Assembly: GCF_963966145.1 (NCBI RefSeq)
Contig: NC_091047.1
Span: 27,342,001-27,406,000, forward strand
Reading direction: 5' to 3'
DNA: 64,000 nt
DNA from: Tenebrio molitor
Lineage: Eukaryota > Arthropoda > Insecta > Coleoptera > Tenebrionidae
Part shown: positions 24,715 through 36,205 of the stretch, in pieces
Layout: each line of letters begins with the position of its first letter
Position numbering within the stretch: position 1 is the first letter of the stretch
Translations under genes and position numbers: made by a program
The notes under the pieces: generated by a model
Seen by the model: only the letters and a program-made list of their open reading frames with translations
Database searches by the model: none
Told to the model about the DNA's origin: nothing

Positions 24715-26933
24715 ATGGTTGGCGAGAGGTAATTTCAACATTTGGGTTGAATTTTATTGTTAACCTTAGATGTTTGTTTGTTTTTATTTGAGGTCAATTA
24801 GAATTTTCACAATAAAACTTAAATTAAATTTTTGAAGTAACATTTTTCAAAAAAAAATTATAATATTGTATCTAAAATTGTTTTTGGTACATAGTACATT
24901 AAAATAATCCTTATACATACACACTTTAAGCCACTTTCTTAATAAAGTTGCTCCAAATAACGTTAAATTGAATTAAACAAGAACTTTATCTTTGCAATAG
25001 ATACGTGTCTCAGTTCTTGGAGCTTTACGTAAATTACGTAAATTAATTAGGAAAAAAATTGCTGTCATTACCGGTAAAACAGGAATTCTAATCTAATTCA
25101 TTAACTCGCCAGCAACGTGATACCGCTGTTTTTACCATCGGAAAAATAACGAACAGTTTATGAGAACTGACTATCATCTTGGTACTCTCGTTTCACGCAG
25201 ATTCGAAAAAAAATCGTAATTGCACGTCGAAAATAAAACGTCCGAGACCGAGGTTATAAAAACGCTCTCCGCCAATGAAATTCATAAAAATCTGTTAAAT
25301 AACATAGAATTCGAGTTTAATGTAATGAGGGTATCACGTTCCTTATTTATTTTGCATCTTGCGCTGATGTAACGGTATGGTAATAAAATTAACAATATTG
25401 TTATGTACAGTGCATTCTCATCTCACCACGCGTTTAATGATTTATAAAATTATTTGCAAGCGGACAGGTATTGTATTAATTTATTTTGATTTATCCTTCG
25501 ACAAATAATCTTATTTCACACGGGGTAATAGAGACGATAATGCGAACGTTTATAAATGGCCCTTCTCTCATAAATACACATACAATTTCGTTTGTTGCAA
25601 TCTTGCCTACATATTAAATGAATAGTGTAAACGGCTGTTGCATATGCAAAGTACAGATTATGCATGTCAACCCATTATCTCTTGATATATTATACTTCAC
25701 GAACTGGAACCAAATTGTGTAATTTTGAAACAAAGCTAAAAATGTTCTCATTTTGAGTGGCAACTCTTCTTCGTCACGAGTTTAGGCGGCGCAACAATGT
25801 TGCAGTGCACCGAGCCGCCCACTTGACACCTCCAAAAATATTTCCTCACTTTTGGCAACATTACGCCATTAAGAAGATGAGTTATTTTTTTATTGTTATG
25901 ATAGCAACCCGGACGCGAATTCCTCGTGCATTTATTTTTTCTATTCGGAACGTATTATTTTTTCGACTGTCAGGGGTAGGTGTCTGTCAAATAATCGCGT
26001 CCGTTTCATAACTTACGAAAACTGCGTAAACACACTATGTAATTTGTTTGAAGAAAATTCTTGTGCAGTTTCATCAATGTTTACATAACTGGAGGACTAT
26101 TTACGGATGCAGCAAAGGTTAAGTCGAGGGCAGTCGAATCTATTAATAAAATCTCAAATCAAATAATAAAAGTTATTTTTGTGGCCTGCACCCGTGATTA
26201 GCGAAGGTCGTCTGATGCATGCACTGCAACTCGACTTCCAGGACTCCCAAATTAAAACGAAAACGTTGAAATCACCTTTTTTCTCATTTCTGTCAATTTG
26301 TCCACGACCACAATTGCGTCTGTGTAATGCAGAATTGTGTTCTTTACTCCTTTTCTGTCAATTTTTTTGTTTTTAAATGGTATCTTATTAAAAGCGTCAG
26401 CATTATATTTAACTGGACACGAGGGATGTATCTACCGCAAGGGTCAAATTGGGGACCTATGTTATTTCTTTAAAAATATACTGTCGCCTTGTTTTATGAC
26501 TATCAACATTAACTCCAATTAAGCTACAACTCAGAATTGAATTTCTAGGAATGTCAATTTGACGTTTCTCGATGAAAAATAATTTCGAATAAATTATGGG
26601 TACGCTACTTACGTGAAACCAGTCCAATACATATGCGATACCCTAATACGTTGTAATACGTCTATTTCCCATTTAAATATTCGTTGCTTCACAGGTTTTG
26701 CCTATTTTCGAAACGAAGCAAATTTCTTACTGGTTTTATTACTACTACATATTATTATTACATATTATTATTTGTGTGAATAATCCCGGTTGTTGTTATC
26801 GATCTTTTGCGCTTTTTAACATCAAGCTCTATCATGCAGATAATTGTGGTCGTTTCTGGTATCGCTCCAGATTTATTGACATGTTGTACCCTCTCATCAA
26901 GAGTCGAAAAAAGTGGTTAAACGGTCACCTTAC
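24715..26933. other. Non-coding stretch with a GC-richer block
   Basis: Positions 25090-25990 are GC-richer, with scattered short frames and no recognisable domain. The flanks are AT-rich. Confidence 0.3.
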
Positions 26934-26985
26934 GTAACACGAGTAATTGGTCCAGTGGAAACTTGAGGATTCTCAAGGCTGAAGT
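26934..26985 (-). CDS. Candidate 52-nt internal micro-exon
   Basis: On the minus strand a strong acceptor (GTTAAC then a T-run and TAG) precedes the 52-nt segment, and the donor GTAAGG follows it directly. Its frame is open and reads FSLENPQVSTGPITRV. It needs one nucleotide from the preceding exon. This is the phase left by the signal-peptide exon at 61541-61466, which would put a 34-kb intron between them. The peptide could precede a first Ig-like domain, but it is too short to assign to a family. A chance splice-site pair remains quite possible. Confidence 0.3.
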
Positions 26986-29869
26986 CTAAAAAAAAGTTAA
27001 CAGATTCCCTCAGGCTCGTGTCTTGGTCTTGATACGACTGGTAGACGGTAGTGTCCGTCTGAAGTGAGTGCACTTGCAGATGACAATGACTTTGTTGAAA
27101 AAATTGGACCAGCGGAGACGAATAATGGTCGTGACGAGGTACTTTCAAGTTACGAATCGAGCTTCTTAACTAGAGGTAATTGATGTAAAAAATGGATTAA
27201 GGCATCCTAACGATATTTTTCAACGACATGATTAATGATGTTTCAATTGTAGCAGATGATGGGAAAAAAAGACTGCATAACCAGACGTTTGCCTCGAGGG
27301 AATAGCACTCCTAGCAGTCAACGATTTCAGACGGAGAACCAGAGACGGTTATTGCCATTCAGCGGAAATTAGTTATGATTTTTTTGTTGCATAAGTTAAT
27401 ACGCTCATGACATCATTACGTAAGTGCGTGCAGTCTAGAACATCGCTGTACGAGAAGATATGATCTCAGTTGAGGGATCAAAGTTATTGGGTGAGATGCC
27501 GTTTTTGAAAGTTATGATGCAGATTTTTTTTTGTGGAAACTAGAAGATTTTCCTGTTTTTGTCGACTTGCTCATGTAAAATCGTATTCTACCTACATTCA
27601 TAAACTAGACGATTAATGTAGTTACTTTTTGCAGCTAATTAATGAGAATTTATGTAAAAACGACCGAGAACTTGTTCATGAACATTTCTTTCCGTAAATC
27701 TTTTATCTACACCGATTCTATCAAGTTTCTGTTCAGGTTTTGTAAAATTGAAATGTAAAGTGAATATGTAATTCTCTTCGAGTTTTTTTGTTTTAGTTAC
27801 ATTCTTATAGACTTTACAACATGTAGACGTACGCAGTTGATTATTGTTATCAACCAATAATTTATGTTAAAAGGATAAATGCAAAAAAATATTTCCAAAT
27901 GTGGCTGTCGTATTATGATCTACCTGTTCAGTTCGTAAAGAGAAAATTTTCAAATTGTTCAAGAGCGAGTAAATCTTTTAAAAGTGAGAACAGAAAGAAA
28001 AACGTATCCCAATGGAACAAGAAAGTTAATGATTTTATAATAAGTTTGCTTTTCGGCTTCAAAAAACCAAGATTCCCATTGTCAATTTTAGAATTCCAGG
28101 CTAAGACAAAATCTGTTCTTCCTTATTGGATTGTGTGCACGTTTATTGAGTTTTCAGTGTGTGACAATGTGTGACAACTAGTGACAGAGATAACTTTGAC
28201 TGAAGAATAAAAAATTGTTTCGAATAAGTGTGCTTTCGGTGGACTGAAAAGTACCAAGTTAACATACGTATCTTTTAAGATTCTTAAGTTACTTTCTAAT
28301 AATAGGTATCAGCGACATAATTTTATAACTAAACTGATGCAGAAAGATTACATTCCGTGTATCTTAAATCATTATAAACCATTAATATTCTATTAGTGTT
28401 TTGTTTTAACATAAGATTAACATTTACGATAAAACGTGACAATAAGGAAATACTTAGTGAAGTAGTGAAAACAACATAAATATTTAATTAACAATCAACA
28501 TGGTTGTTTTAAAGAATTTTAGAAGAATAAGAATTAGTTTCCAGACCACAATTACGGTCATTTCCTATACATCATTTAATATTGAATATTATTATTAATT
28601 TAAAATGTCTAAATGAAATAACTGCTTTTTAAAACTGAGGAGGAAAGACGTTTATGAAAGAAGTTAGTGAACAAGTAAACTGATGACACCGTGTAACAAT
28701 ATTGTTATTTTATTACAACTAATGAAAGTTTTCCTCTCTTTAGTGCGACACAATGGTTTTCATTTTTGAACGATTCAATTTCCATTAAATGATGATCAAA
28801 GTGAGGTTATGTATCAGACGGAATGTCAAAGCTTTCTAACGTGCGTTTGTAAATGAGCCTATTTTATCACACATTTTTTTTGAGCGCTTGTGACAATCAA
28901 AATAATACGCATGTTATAATTTAAAAGCAAAAATTTTTGTTTAGATAAAATTCATGACTTATGATGGAGAAATTATCAAGAATATGACAAAACATGTCAC
29001 TAGTTACTACAGCTTTGTTTTTCGTTTCTGATATCATTTTTATACGTTTTTTAAAGTAATATACCCAAATCAGGCAGGGATTTTTTTTAATTTGTGACAA
29101 TCTAACCAAATTTTCAAATGACATTGACGACCAGAATTTTTTGCTCGCGATAGTACATAGTTCAGTTAGACTTGGCCTTTTCTATAAAGCCGGTTATTGG
29201 TTCATGGAAACAGTTGGTTGACAGTTCTCTCTAGGACTTTAAACTGACTCTAAAGGCCCGACTAATAAACCGATATTCATAATATTCAATTGTTTACCGA
29301 AGAAAAATTGTGATGTAAATCACTCTTTATTGTCAACGTGACATTGAAAAGTCAAATTTTGAAATTTATTTTCTGTTCACGTCAATCGCATGTCAATCAA
29401 AATCGTGGCAAACGGTAAAATTGAGGTTAATAATGTAAAGCCTATTTTACATTTTTTGACGGTATATTGACAGTGATGCCCGAAATTCCGTGTCTCGAAT
29501 TGTACCAACCGCTTCATTGTAATTTTACCTTAAAAATATTTTACCATAAAGGTCATTTTTGTCTCGTTCATAATTCTTGTCAAATCAGGTAGAAACTCCG
29601 AACGAATATTCAATCCTTCAGCTGCAAGGAGCGTTCTTAGTAAATTCAGATTTAATAGTATGTAATACGTACACTAATCAAAGAAAGAGCCACTTTTTCA
29701 TTATGTTAAATTTTACTTCTGATACAAAATACATCGATAAAAGTTTGTGCCGACGAAAAGTACAAATTTTTACAAAGAGACAAAATTGTGTTTATCCATT
29801 TTCTTCTTTTATTTCGTTGCAACTGTGAAAGAAGCAACATGAATGAATGTTGATGGTCTTGGTGGACCA
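26986..29869. other. Mostly AT-rich non-coding stretch
   Basis: Positions 26990-27560 are slightly GC-richer. From 27600 to 29850 I see no gene, clear inverted repeat or coding relic. The small frames present are consistent with chance. Confidence 0.35.
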
Positions 29870-30363
29870 CGAAGGCGTACAGTGTACCTATCAGAGATTC
29901 AGATTGCTAGAGCCGTCACTCTAATTAAAGAGGGCCACTCAAGACGACAACTAGCCCGAATCTTAAATGTTATTCGCTATGCCATAAATAGGCCTGGATA
30001 AGGTATCAAATCTATGGTATTATTAGAAAACAACCTTTTCTGCCTACTTGAAGGGCAACTTCCGAGAGAGAAGACCGTTTGATAAGGCTTTGGGCCACTA
30101 GAGTACGCGTGAGTAGTGCTGCAATGCTCCAAAAGCACCTGGTGGAGACGACAGAAACCAGAATAAGTACCCAAACAACACTGAACAGGCTTCAAGAACG
30201 TGAGTTTAACCCGAGGAGACCAGCTACCGTACCCCCTTTAAACCCTGAGCGGCGCAGAGCAAGAAAGTTATTTGCTCAAGAACATGTTGATTGGAACTTG
30301 GAGCAGTGGAGCAACGTGCTTTTCACTGACGAATCCAGATTCTGTTTGCATCACGACTGCAAA
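29870..30363 (+). pseudogene. Truncated Tc1-like transposase
   Basis: A first frame (29870-29998) reads YLSEIQIARAVTLIKEGHS and RRQLARILNV, the N-terminal helix-turn-helix, and then hits a stop. The main frame (30079 onward) continues through the second HTH and linker and reaches VDWNLEQWSNVLFTDESRFC, which includes the first catalytic Asp. Homology stops at about 30363. The second Asp and the Glu of the DDE core are missing, and unrelated AT-rich sequence and a MITE follow. This copy is better preserved than, and distinct from, the Tc1-like relic at 8194-8999. Confidence 0.85.
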
Positions 30364-30473
30364 ACGACGATGATTAACGTATGCAAAAACTTATTTGCAA
30401 ATGAAAGAAATTAGGAAAATTTATCAAAAAAATTTACTGGCCACTAAAAATAGGCAATAACCAAGACTGAAAA

Positions 30474-30824
30474 TACAGGGCAAGTCACATAAGGCTTATT
30501 TCTGAATTTATTTTGTACGCAACCAAAAATACTAATGACGCTGACCACTTGATACTGTTTATAATGCGATTTAATTTAGTAATCAACGTAGGTATGTAAT
30601 TTGGCTAAAAATGTTAAAATGACAGTTGATGAATTTAATTTTTGATTTCATTAATCAGAATAGGATAACGTCATTTTGACATTTTTAGCCAAATTACATA
30701 CCTATTATACGTTAATTACTAAATTAAATCACGTTATAAACGGTATCAAGTGGTCAGCGTCATTAGTACTTTTGGTTGCGGACAAAATAAATTCAGAAAT
30801 AAGCCTTATGTGACTTGTCCTGTA
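30474..30824. mobile_element. MITE made almost entirely of inverted repeats
   Basis: The left arm (TACAGGGCAAGTCACATAAG..., about 150 bp) and right arm (...CTTATGTGACTTGTCCTGTA) are near-perfect reverse complements. Only about 46 bp of loop lies at 30624-30669. TA flanks both ends. The arms differ at a handful of positions, so the insertion is fairly young or conserved by gene conversion. Its transcript would fold into a long double-stranded stem. Confidence 0.9.
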
Positions 30825-31295
30825 TATGGTTATTTACGAGAAACTTCCGATGAAAATTTCGTTATATGCAACCCAAAATACAAGAAACCCCTAGAACTTG
30901 ATATTTTGTTTAATTCGAAATAAGTTAGCAATTCAAGTAGCTTGGCTAATAATATTAATAATGACACTTTCTCTTTATTGAAGTTATGAGCAAAAGTTAA
31001 TATAAAGGTGAAAACTGACATGACAGACAGTAAGAGGGCCAGCAATCGTTGATTTACTTTATATAAATATACTTTTTATAAATTTAGGAAGCTAGAAACT
31101 ATTGGAAATTGTAGTTTCGGTTGCATATAACGAAAGTCTTATGATAAGCTTTAACCAGCAACGAGTCGAAGACGAAATAGAGTAACTGGTACACAGAAAT
31201 AATAAAAAAAGACAAAAACGTATTTCTATTGTAGTCTACAATATCATAACAGCTGGGGAATAGATGTGCACATATGTATTCGGACCTATACCTAA

Positions 31296-31360
31296 AGGGC
31301 AACGCCATAATGGATGTCTTCGGACCTGAACCCTTAAGTTAAGCAATCTAGGAAGTGTGG
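31296..31360 (+). repeat. Possible 5S rRNA-derived fragment
   Basis: The segment GGCAACGCCATA followed by TTAAGTTAAGCAATCTAGG and AAGTGTGG resembles the first half of 5S rRNA, including the box A/intermediate region of the internal promoter (AAGTTAAGCAACATCGGGC). Many positions differ and the second half is not evident. It could be a worn 5S pseudogene, a 5S-derived SINE head, or chance resemblance. Confidence 0.3.
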
Positions 31361-31383
31361 AGAGAAAGAACAGGGTTCTATTT

Positions 31384-32121
31384 TCAATAACGCTTCATTT
31401 CATACTGCACAATAACCAAAACACTTTGAGAGGCTTCAGGAGTAAAATCATGTGAACATCCGTCATATACACTTGACTTGACATCTTGTGATTTCTTGTT
31501 CATTCCCAAATTAGAAGACAAAAGATCAGCAATTCTTCTTTTCACGCACAATACAGAAAAAAAATAGTACAAAAAAGCACAACAAAATTTCGAAAATCTT
31601 TCAGTAAACACATTCGATTTGGACCATGAATGTGCTAAAGTTAAAATATTGCCCAGTTCATCTACCACTTGCGTAAACAACCCCAGGTCAGAATTGCAGG
31701 TTTGCATGGGTCTAATGGCAATAGAATATTTTATGCAAGATGAAATAAAGTTGCATTTTCCAGTATCAGGACGCGATCTTAAGGGTTGGCAATTTAAACG
31801 AATGTCTAGGACGTCAGATTTGAGTCCAACATGGTCTTCGTAGTACTCTTCAGCAATCGAAGAGAAAAGAAGAACGAGGGAAAGCTGGAGCAAATATTTT
31901 TGGTCCAGACGATCCACGTGCGTAATTTGCTGCAGTCTGACCTCTAGCACGTCCATCGCGTCTGCCATCTGCGTAAACAACCCTCCGAGCCCTTCCAATT
32001 TGGGACGTGTCCATTCGGGCCGCGAGAGAGACGGTTCGTCGTCGTCGAACGGTGAAGATGATATTTTTATGGAGGATGGAGTCAGCTCCGGTCGGTCGTT
32101 CGGCGTGCAGACATCAGACAA
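31384..32121 (-). CDS. Unrecognised 245-codon ORF, probable host gene
   Basis: This uninterrupted ATG-to-stop frame is far longer than expected by chance in such AT-rich sequence. Its start lies beside a GC/CpG-rich stretch suited to a promoter. The N-terminus is polar (residues 1-40). Helical, hydrophobic segments follow at about 75-92 and 178-195, and the C-terminus is polar. Two similar segments are spaced exactly 100 residues apart: GGLFTQMADAMDVLE (46-60) and LGLFTQVVDELGNIL (146-160). The underlying DNA shares TGCGTAAACAACCC on the plus strand. I do not recognise the family. An AG|GTCAG donor-like site after codon 60 means that only the first part might be a real exon. Confidence 0.5.
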   Translation of the reverse strand: MSDVCTPNDRPELTPSSIKISSSPFDDDEPSLSRPEWTRPKLEGLGGLFTQMADAMDVLEVRLQQITHVDRLDQKYLLQLSLVLLFSSIAEEYYEDHVGLKSDVLDIRLNCQPLRSRPDTGKCNFISSCIKYSIAIRPMQTCNSDLGLFTQVVDELGNILTLAHSWSKSNVFTERFSKFCCAFLYYFFSVLCVKRRIADLLSSNLGMNKKSQDVKSSVYDGCSHDFTPEASQSVLVIVQYEMKRY

Positions 32122-32480
32122 GCTGCCTTTGCTGCAGACAGCAAAGAGACGGGCGCGAGTTCGTCGAGGTAATAACCTCTAAAGGCCGGCACGGTACGCG
32201 GTGCGCGGGTTATGTAAGTGTGCTGTGCATGTGTCTGCATGGACGACTCGTCGCCACCAGGACAACCGAATATCGCGACCGACAACCTTGACAGATTTCA
32301 GGCGGCCTTGGAGGGCGCCCGCGCTAAATCTCCCATCTAACACACATTTTCGATCACGGCCACTGCGATTCGCGTCCAACGATTCTTATTGGTGGTTCTT
32401 CAAAAAAAAAATTGAATGTCTGCACCCCGGGAGACGCCAACTATAATTCCAGCCTAATTTGGACTCATCAGCCAATATTG
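32122..32480 (-). promoter_or_regulatory. GC/CpG-rich upstream region
   Basis: Directly upstream of the 245-codon minus-strand ORF, the sequence becomes GC-rich with many CpGs (for example around 32180-32215 and 32300-32330), in contrast to the AT-rich surroundings. Overlapping short frames on both strands here come from composition. The likely role is promoter and 5' leader. No TATA or initiator element can be assigned with confidence. Confidence 0.35.
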
Positions 32481-33823
32481 TTTGTCGAACGATCAATGTC
32501 ATCGGTGTTTGTGTCTGTCAGATGGTTTTTTCTTCCATTCTTTTGTATTGTTCTGTATTGGCACTGATTTCGTTTCATTATCTTTTTCTTTCTTTTGTGG
32601 TGAGGTCGTTTTCGCAGCGACCACTCTGATTGTCGCGCAACGTACGCGACAAATCACAAATTTACATTTCTGAATTCATTTTTACCTTTTGTATTACAGA
32701 ATCGCTTCTTCTCTGCTTTGTCCGTCAAAAATAAAAGTCACTTCCCAGATTATCTCATACTAGATTTAATTGTCACGGGCTGCAAATTTTTAATTAAGTA
32801 GGTCACATCTGTCAATAACACAATACATATTATTTTTAGTAATTCTTTCATTTCTTGGTGAAAAAAGAGTATCTTTCAGCAATTGACATTTCCTGAGAGC
32901 CACAAATACTTTAAAATCTATCAATTTCTTGTAATTTGGATAAAACGATCCTAAATTTCGATTTTTACAAATATTTGCTATTTTTATTTTGGCAAAAAAG
33001 ACTGTATTTTCAACGCTCTGGTGGACTTTTTAACTTAATCTAAATATTAGTCATTGTGATAGAGACTGAACGTGTTGTGTTAAAAGTTCTCAGTAAATTG
33101 TTCTCACTAAAAAAACCGTACTCGGTATGTTGTGGTTCTTGGAAATCAGGTCTGGAGTTTATTTATGGGTGCAATAAATATGCGGTAACAAATGTCAGAA
33201 AAGATAGTTAACACACCAGCAAAGGCGGAAGCGCTGAAAGCCAAAAATTTTTTTGATCATGCGGTATAAACATGAGTGAAATATTTTTTTGTAAGTAATG
33301 ATTTGAAGATATTTGTCGTTTCGAGGAAGACAGAAATGGTCCAGATATTCATGTATTTTTAAAAAAGACGACGACTTTTAAATTCCAAGTCGTCCACATA
33401 TACATACAGGGTGACTTAGTTTTCGACGATTTAATTTGTTTGCTTTTAAATTAATTATAAGCGCCATTAATTTGAACATAAATTTAGAATTCGACTGTAG
33501 TAGTGGACAGACAACTACATAACGTTACAAAAGTAAATATAATGTTCGAATTTTCACGTAATGAATATTTTTTAAATGTTTAAGCTACATTTTTTTGACA
33601 TTAACCACGAAAAAACCTAGTTACAGAGGATTTTTTTTTAATATATGGTTTTGTCTGATATTCATCATGTGATCACATGCAATCATACATTGTGTGATCA
33701 AATAGATTTCAGATTAGAGCAAGCTTTGCAAATTGAGAGAATGTCTGTGATTAAAGAAAAACTAAAAGTTTGAATAAAAAGTGAAACCTGAAAACATCAC
33801 AATCAAAAGCAGCAAATAGTAGC
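32481..33823. other. AT-rich non-coding stretch with one transposon end
   Basis: A TACAGGGTGACTTAGTTTTC end of Tc1/mariner-MITE type lies at 33405; I did not find its partner. Otherwise no gene or repeat is apparent. Confidence 0.35.
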
Positions 33824-33910
33824 TAGTTATTTACGAACCGAGTGCGAGAAGACATTTGCGCGAAAGTGCTGAATACGTCTTCTCGCATCGAAATTTGTAC
33901 AATATTTTTT
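33824..33910. repeat. Palindrome of the TAGTTATTTACGAACC family
   Basis: TGCGAGAAGAC on the left arm pairs with GTCTTCTCGCA on the right. The outer blocks TTTACGAACC and GTACAATATTTTTT are shared with the hairpin inserted in the retrotransposon integrase at 45597. The two are clearly one repeat family. Confidence 0.7.
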
Positions 33911-36093
33911 AAAACGAAGATTGTCTAATTTGTCGTAGGTATACCCTTTGTGAATAGATGGAACTTGTCTATGCGTTTGCCAAAGTGTCAATCGAATTAA
34001 TAGCGATTTATTTTCACTCTTCCGATATTTTAAACATCCAAATTAGAGAAGTGGCGTTTTGTAGACCAGATTTTATTATTATCAAGTGGAAGTCTCCATT
34101 ATATGGAGTGCCGTACCCTGGTATGCTGCACTCCATTTGCATTGTATTTGGTGTGAGACCGTCCTAAGTAGCATTGCTTACTTAACGAAATGCTGATAAC
34201 GGCTTCTGCTGACAACAGTTTCCACTTTTGCCATTAACTTTTTGAAAAAAAATCTCACAATCCTGTAGTCGTAAAATAACGGCGTGCAAAAATTCTTTAA
34301 GATTCGAACGTTTTATTTTTGTTAGAACCGACTTGAGTTATGAAATTTGTTTGTTCTGAATCATATTACAAAAAAGGAATTTTATGCAGAACAGAAGTGT
34401 ACATATTTAATGGGGAAATGTACAACAAAATTCGAAACAATGTTTAATTTTGCCGCTCTGTAGCATATTGTGGCACCAAATAGAAAAATAGAGGTTATGT
34501 AGGTCCATTAAATTTTCATTTTTTTTTGTTTTTAATTGACTGTTGTAAGATGAAAGTAATTATGTAAAAAAAAATGATGAAAATCACAAGCAAAACAACT
34601 AAATCATCGAACTCACTGAGGCTAAGATTTAATAATTTGACATTTCACTGTTGATTTCTGATTGGGCGGCTTCAACGGGTCGACATAGTTCGACACAATA
34701 AAATTATAGAACCGCACAATTCCACAGGACTTTTAATATACGTTCTTTTAGAGACACTTTGTAATAATACTTAATAATAATAGCAAAAAAAAAAATGTTG
34801 TTCCGGTGATGACGAGCCACCTCTGCCAATCGCAGTTTGTAACAAAACCACCACAATAACCGATCTTAAATCAAAGGTTGTTGCATGAAAGACGTCCTCA
34901 GGCGGTGCGGTGCGCATTCTGCAGACAGATTGGTGTTTTACGATTGTTTACGGAAAAAGCAGCACCTTCTGGGTCGTACGAAAACTCCGTCTCTTTAAAA
35001 TCCGCTTTCGACTTTTTATTTTGAGAATAATTTTATCGCGGGACGTAGGTGTTAAGGCCGAAGCCCCGGCTTGCAATTTCACGGCGATAGGACAATGCCA
35101 GTGACACTAGCAAATAAGAATAAGTATTATTCTCGGTAGCGCCGTGGTCAATCGCGGGTTGTGCCAAGAAAACATCTCAATTGCATTCATCTGGGAAGAG
35201 CAAACAGGCCTCACCTACTTAAAGCCTCGACAAATAAACATTTTGCCACCGAAAATAACGTTGTTGGTGTTTTGCATTAAAGTGCAACGGCGGCGAAATG
35301 TCCACCGAAAATTATTTGTTTTCGTTGGAGGAACCGCGCCAGACTGTTCATCATCGCCGAAGAATCTCGCTGCCAAAATTCGCATTATCCCGCTGAATTG
35401 GCTTAATGTTAATTATGCAATCATAATAATAAACAAATGGTCATACGAGCTGGATGCACGCCAGATGCATATAATTATAAATAACGGACGGACCGACCCT
35501 GCATCATAATCAGAACTAGCCGGGATCGTATTTATAGAAGAAATTTTACTTGCATGGCACACATTTAGCTAGCCTAAATTCTGAAAGCATGAAGTTATTA
35601 GTGGGGTCGCAGGTACAATTTGATTCGGACTAGTTTACAGTTTCCACGATACATCCGCTCCAAACTGTAGAGCTTTTATTGCAGATCGTATCGCGACGAT
35701 CCATATGTCAATTAAATGGGAGCATAGGTTGTACATACTACATTTACACTTAATTAGAACAATTTCATGTCTCACTAGGTTTTAGAAGCGATCGTTAAGT
35801 TTTCATTTTTAAGTGTACGTCTATTTTTTTTTTTTGTGATGTCACTAAAACGTTATCAAATATTCAAAAATATATGTTAAAATTATAATATAAAATTGAT
35901 AACCTGTCAATGCAGTTCTTTAGATTAATCTTGTACTAACCGTTAGTACTGTAAAAATGATCAACGAAGAGGTAAATATGAATCAGGTTAATTTTGAAAA
36001 TTAAGTATTATTGTCATAGATTAGAAGCTTACAGAGCACGTTACCAGCCAGAAAAAAATCAGTCTATTAGAAAAAAATGCGCCAAAGTAGTTC
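33911..36093. other. Non-coding stretch with a GC-richer regulatory-like block
   Basis: Positions 34780-35560 are GC-richer, with TAATTA-type and TTAATTATGCAAT-like sequence around 35405-35425, reminiscent of developmental enhancers. The plus frame 35144-35509 (121 codons) lies inside it and shows no domain, so it is not called as a gene. Confidence 0.3.
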
Positions 36094-36205
36094 GTTGGGT
36101 GGGCTGCACGGTTGCCAGATCTAACCCCGTGCGATTTTTTTTATAAGGACACTTAAAAGAGTTTACATAGTTGAATCAGAAACTCTTGACATCAATCAAA
36201 TCAAA
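36094..36205 (+). pseudogene. Mariner-like transposase core fragment
   Basis: The frame reads VGWAARLPDLTPCDFFL, then a stop, then GHLKEFT. This corresponds to the last catalytic motif region of mariner-like transposases (WPARSPDLTPxDFFLWGxLK), with the D/E-bearing PDLTPCDFF retained. The surrounding sequence no longer translates sensibly. It is a small, decayed remnant, probably of the family seen at 18078 and 24598. Confidence 0.75.

Noticed and set aside
32000..32446. Several plus- and minus-strand frames of 60-94 codons
   Set aside because: They lie in the GC/CpG-rich region around the start of the 245-codon ORF and are shadows of that composition.
35144..35509. 121-codon plus-strand frame
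   Set aside because: It lies in a block that looks regulatory (TAATTA-type motifs) and the translation has no family features.
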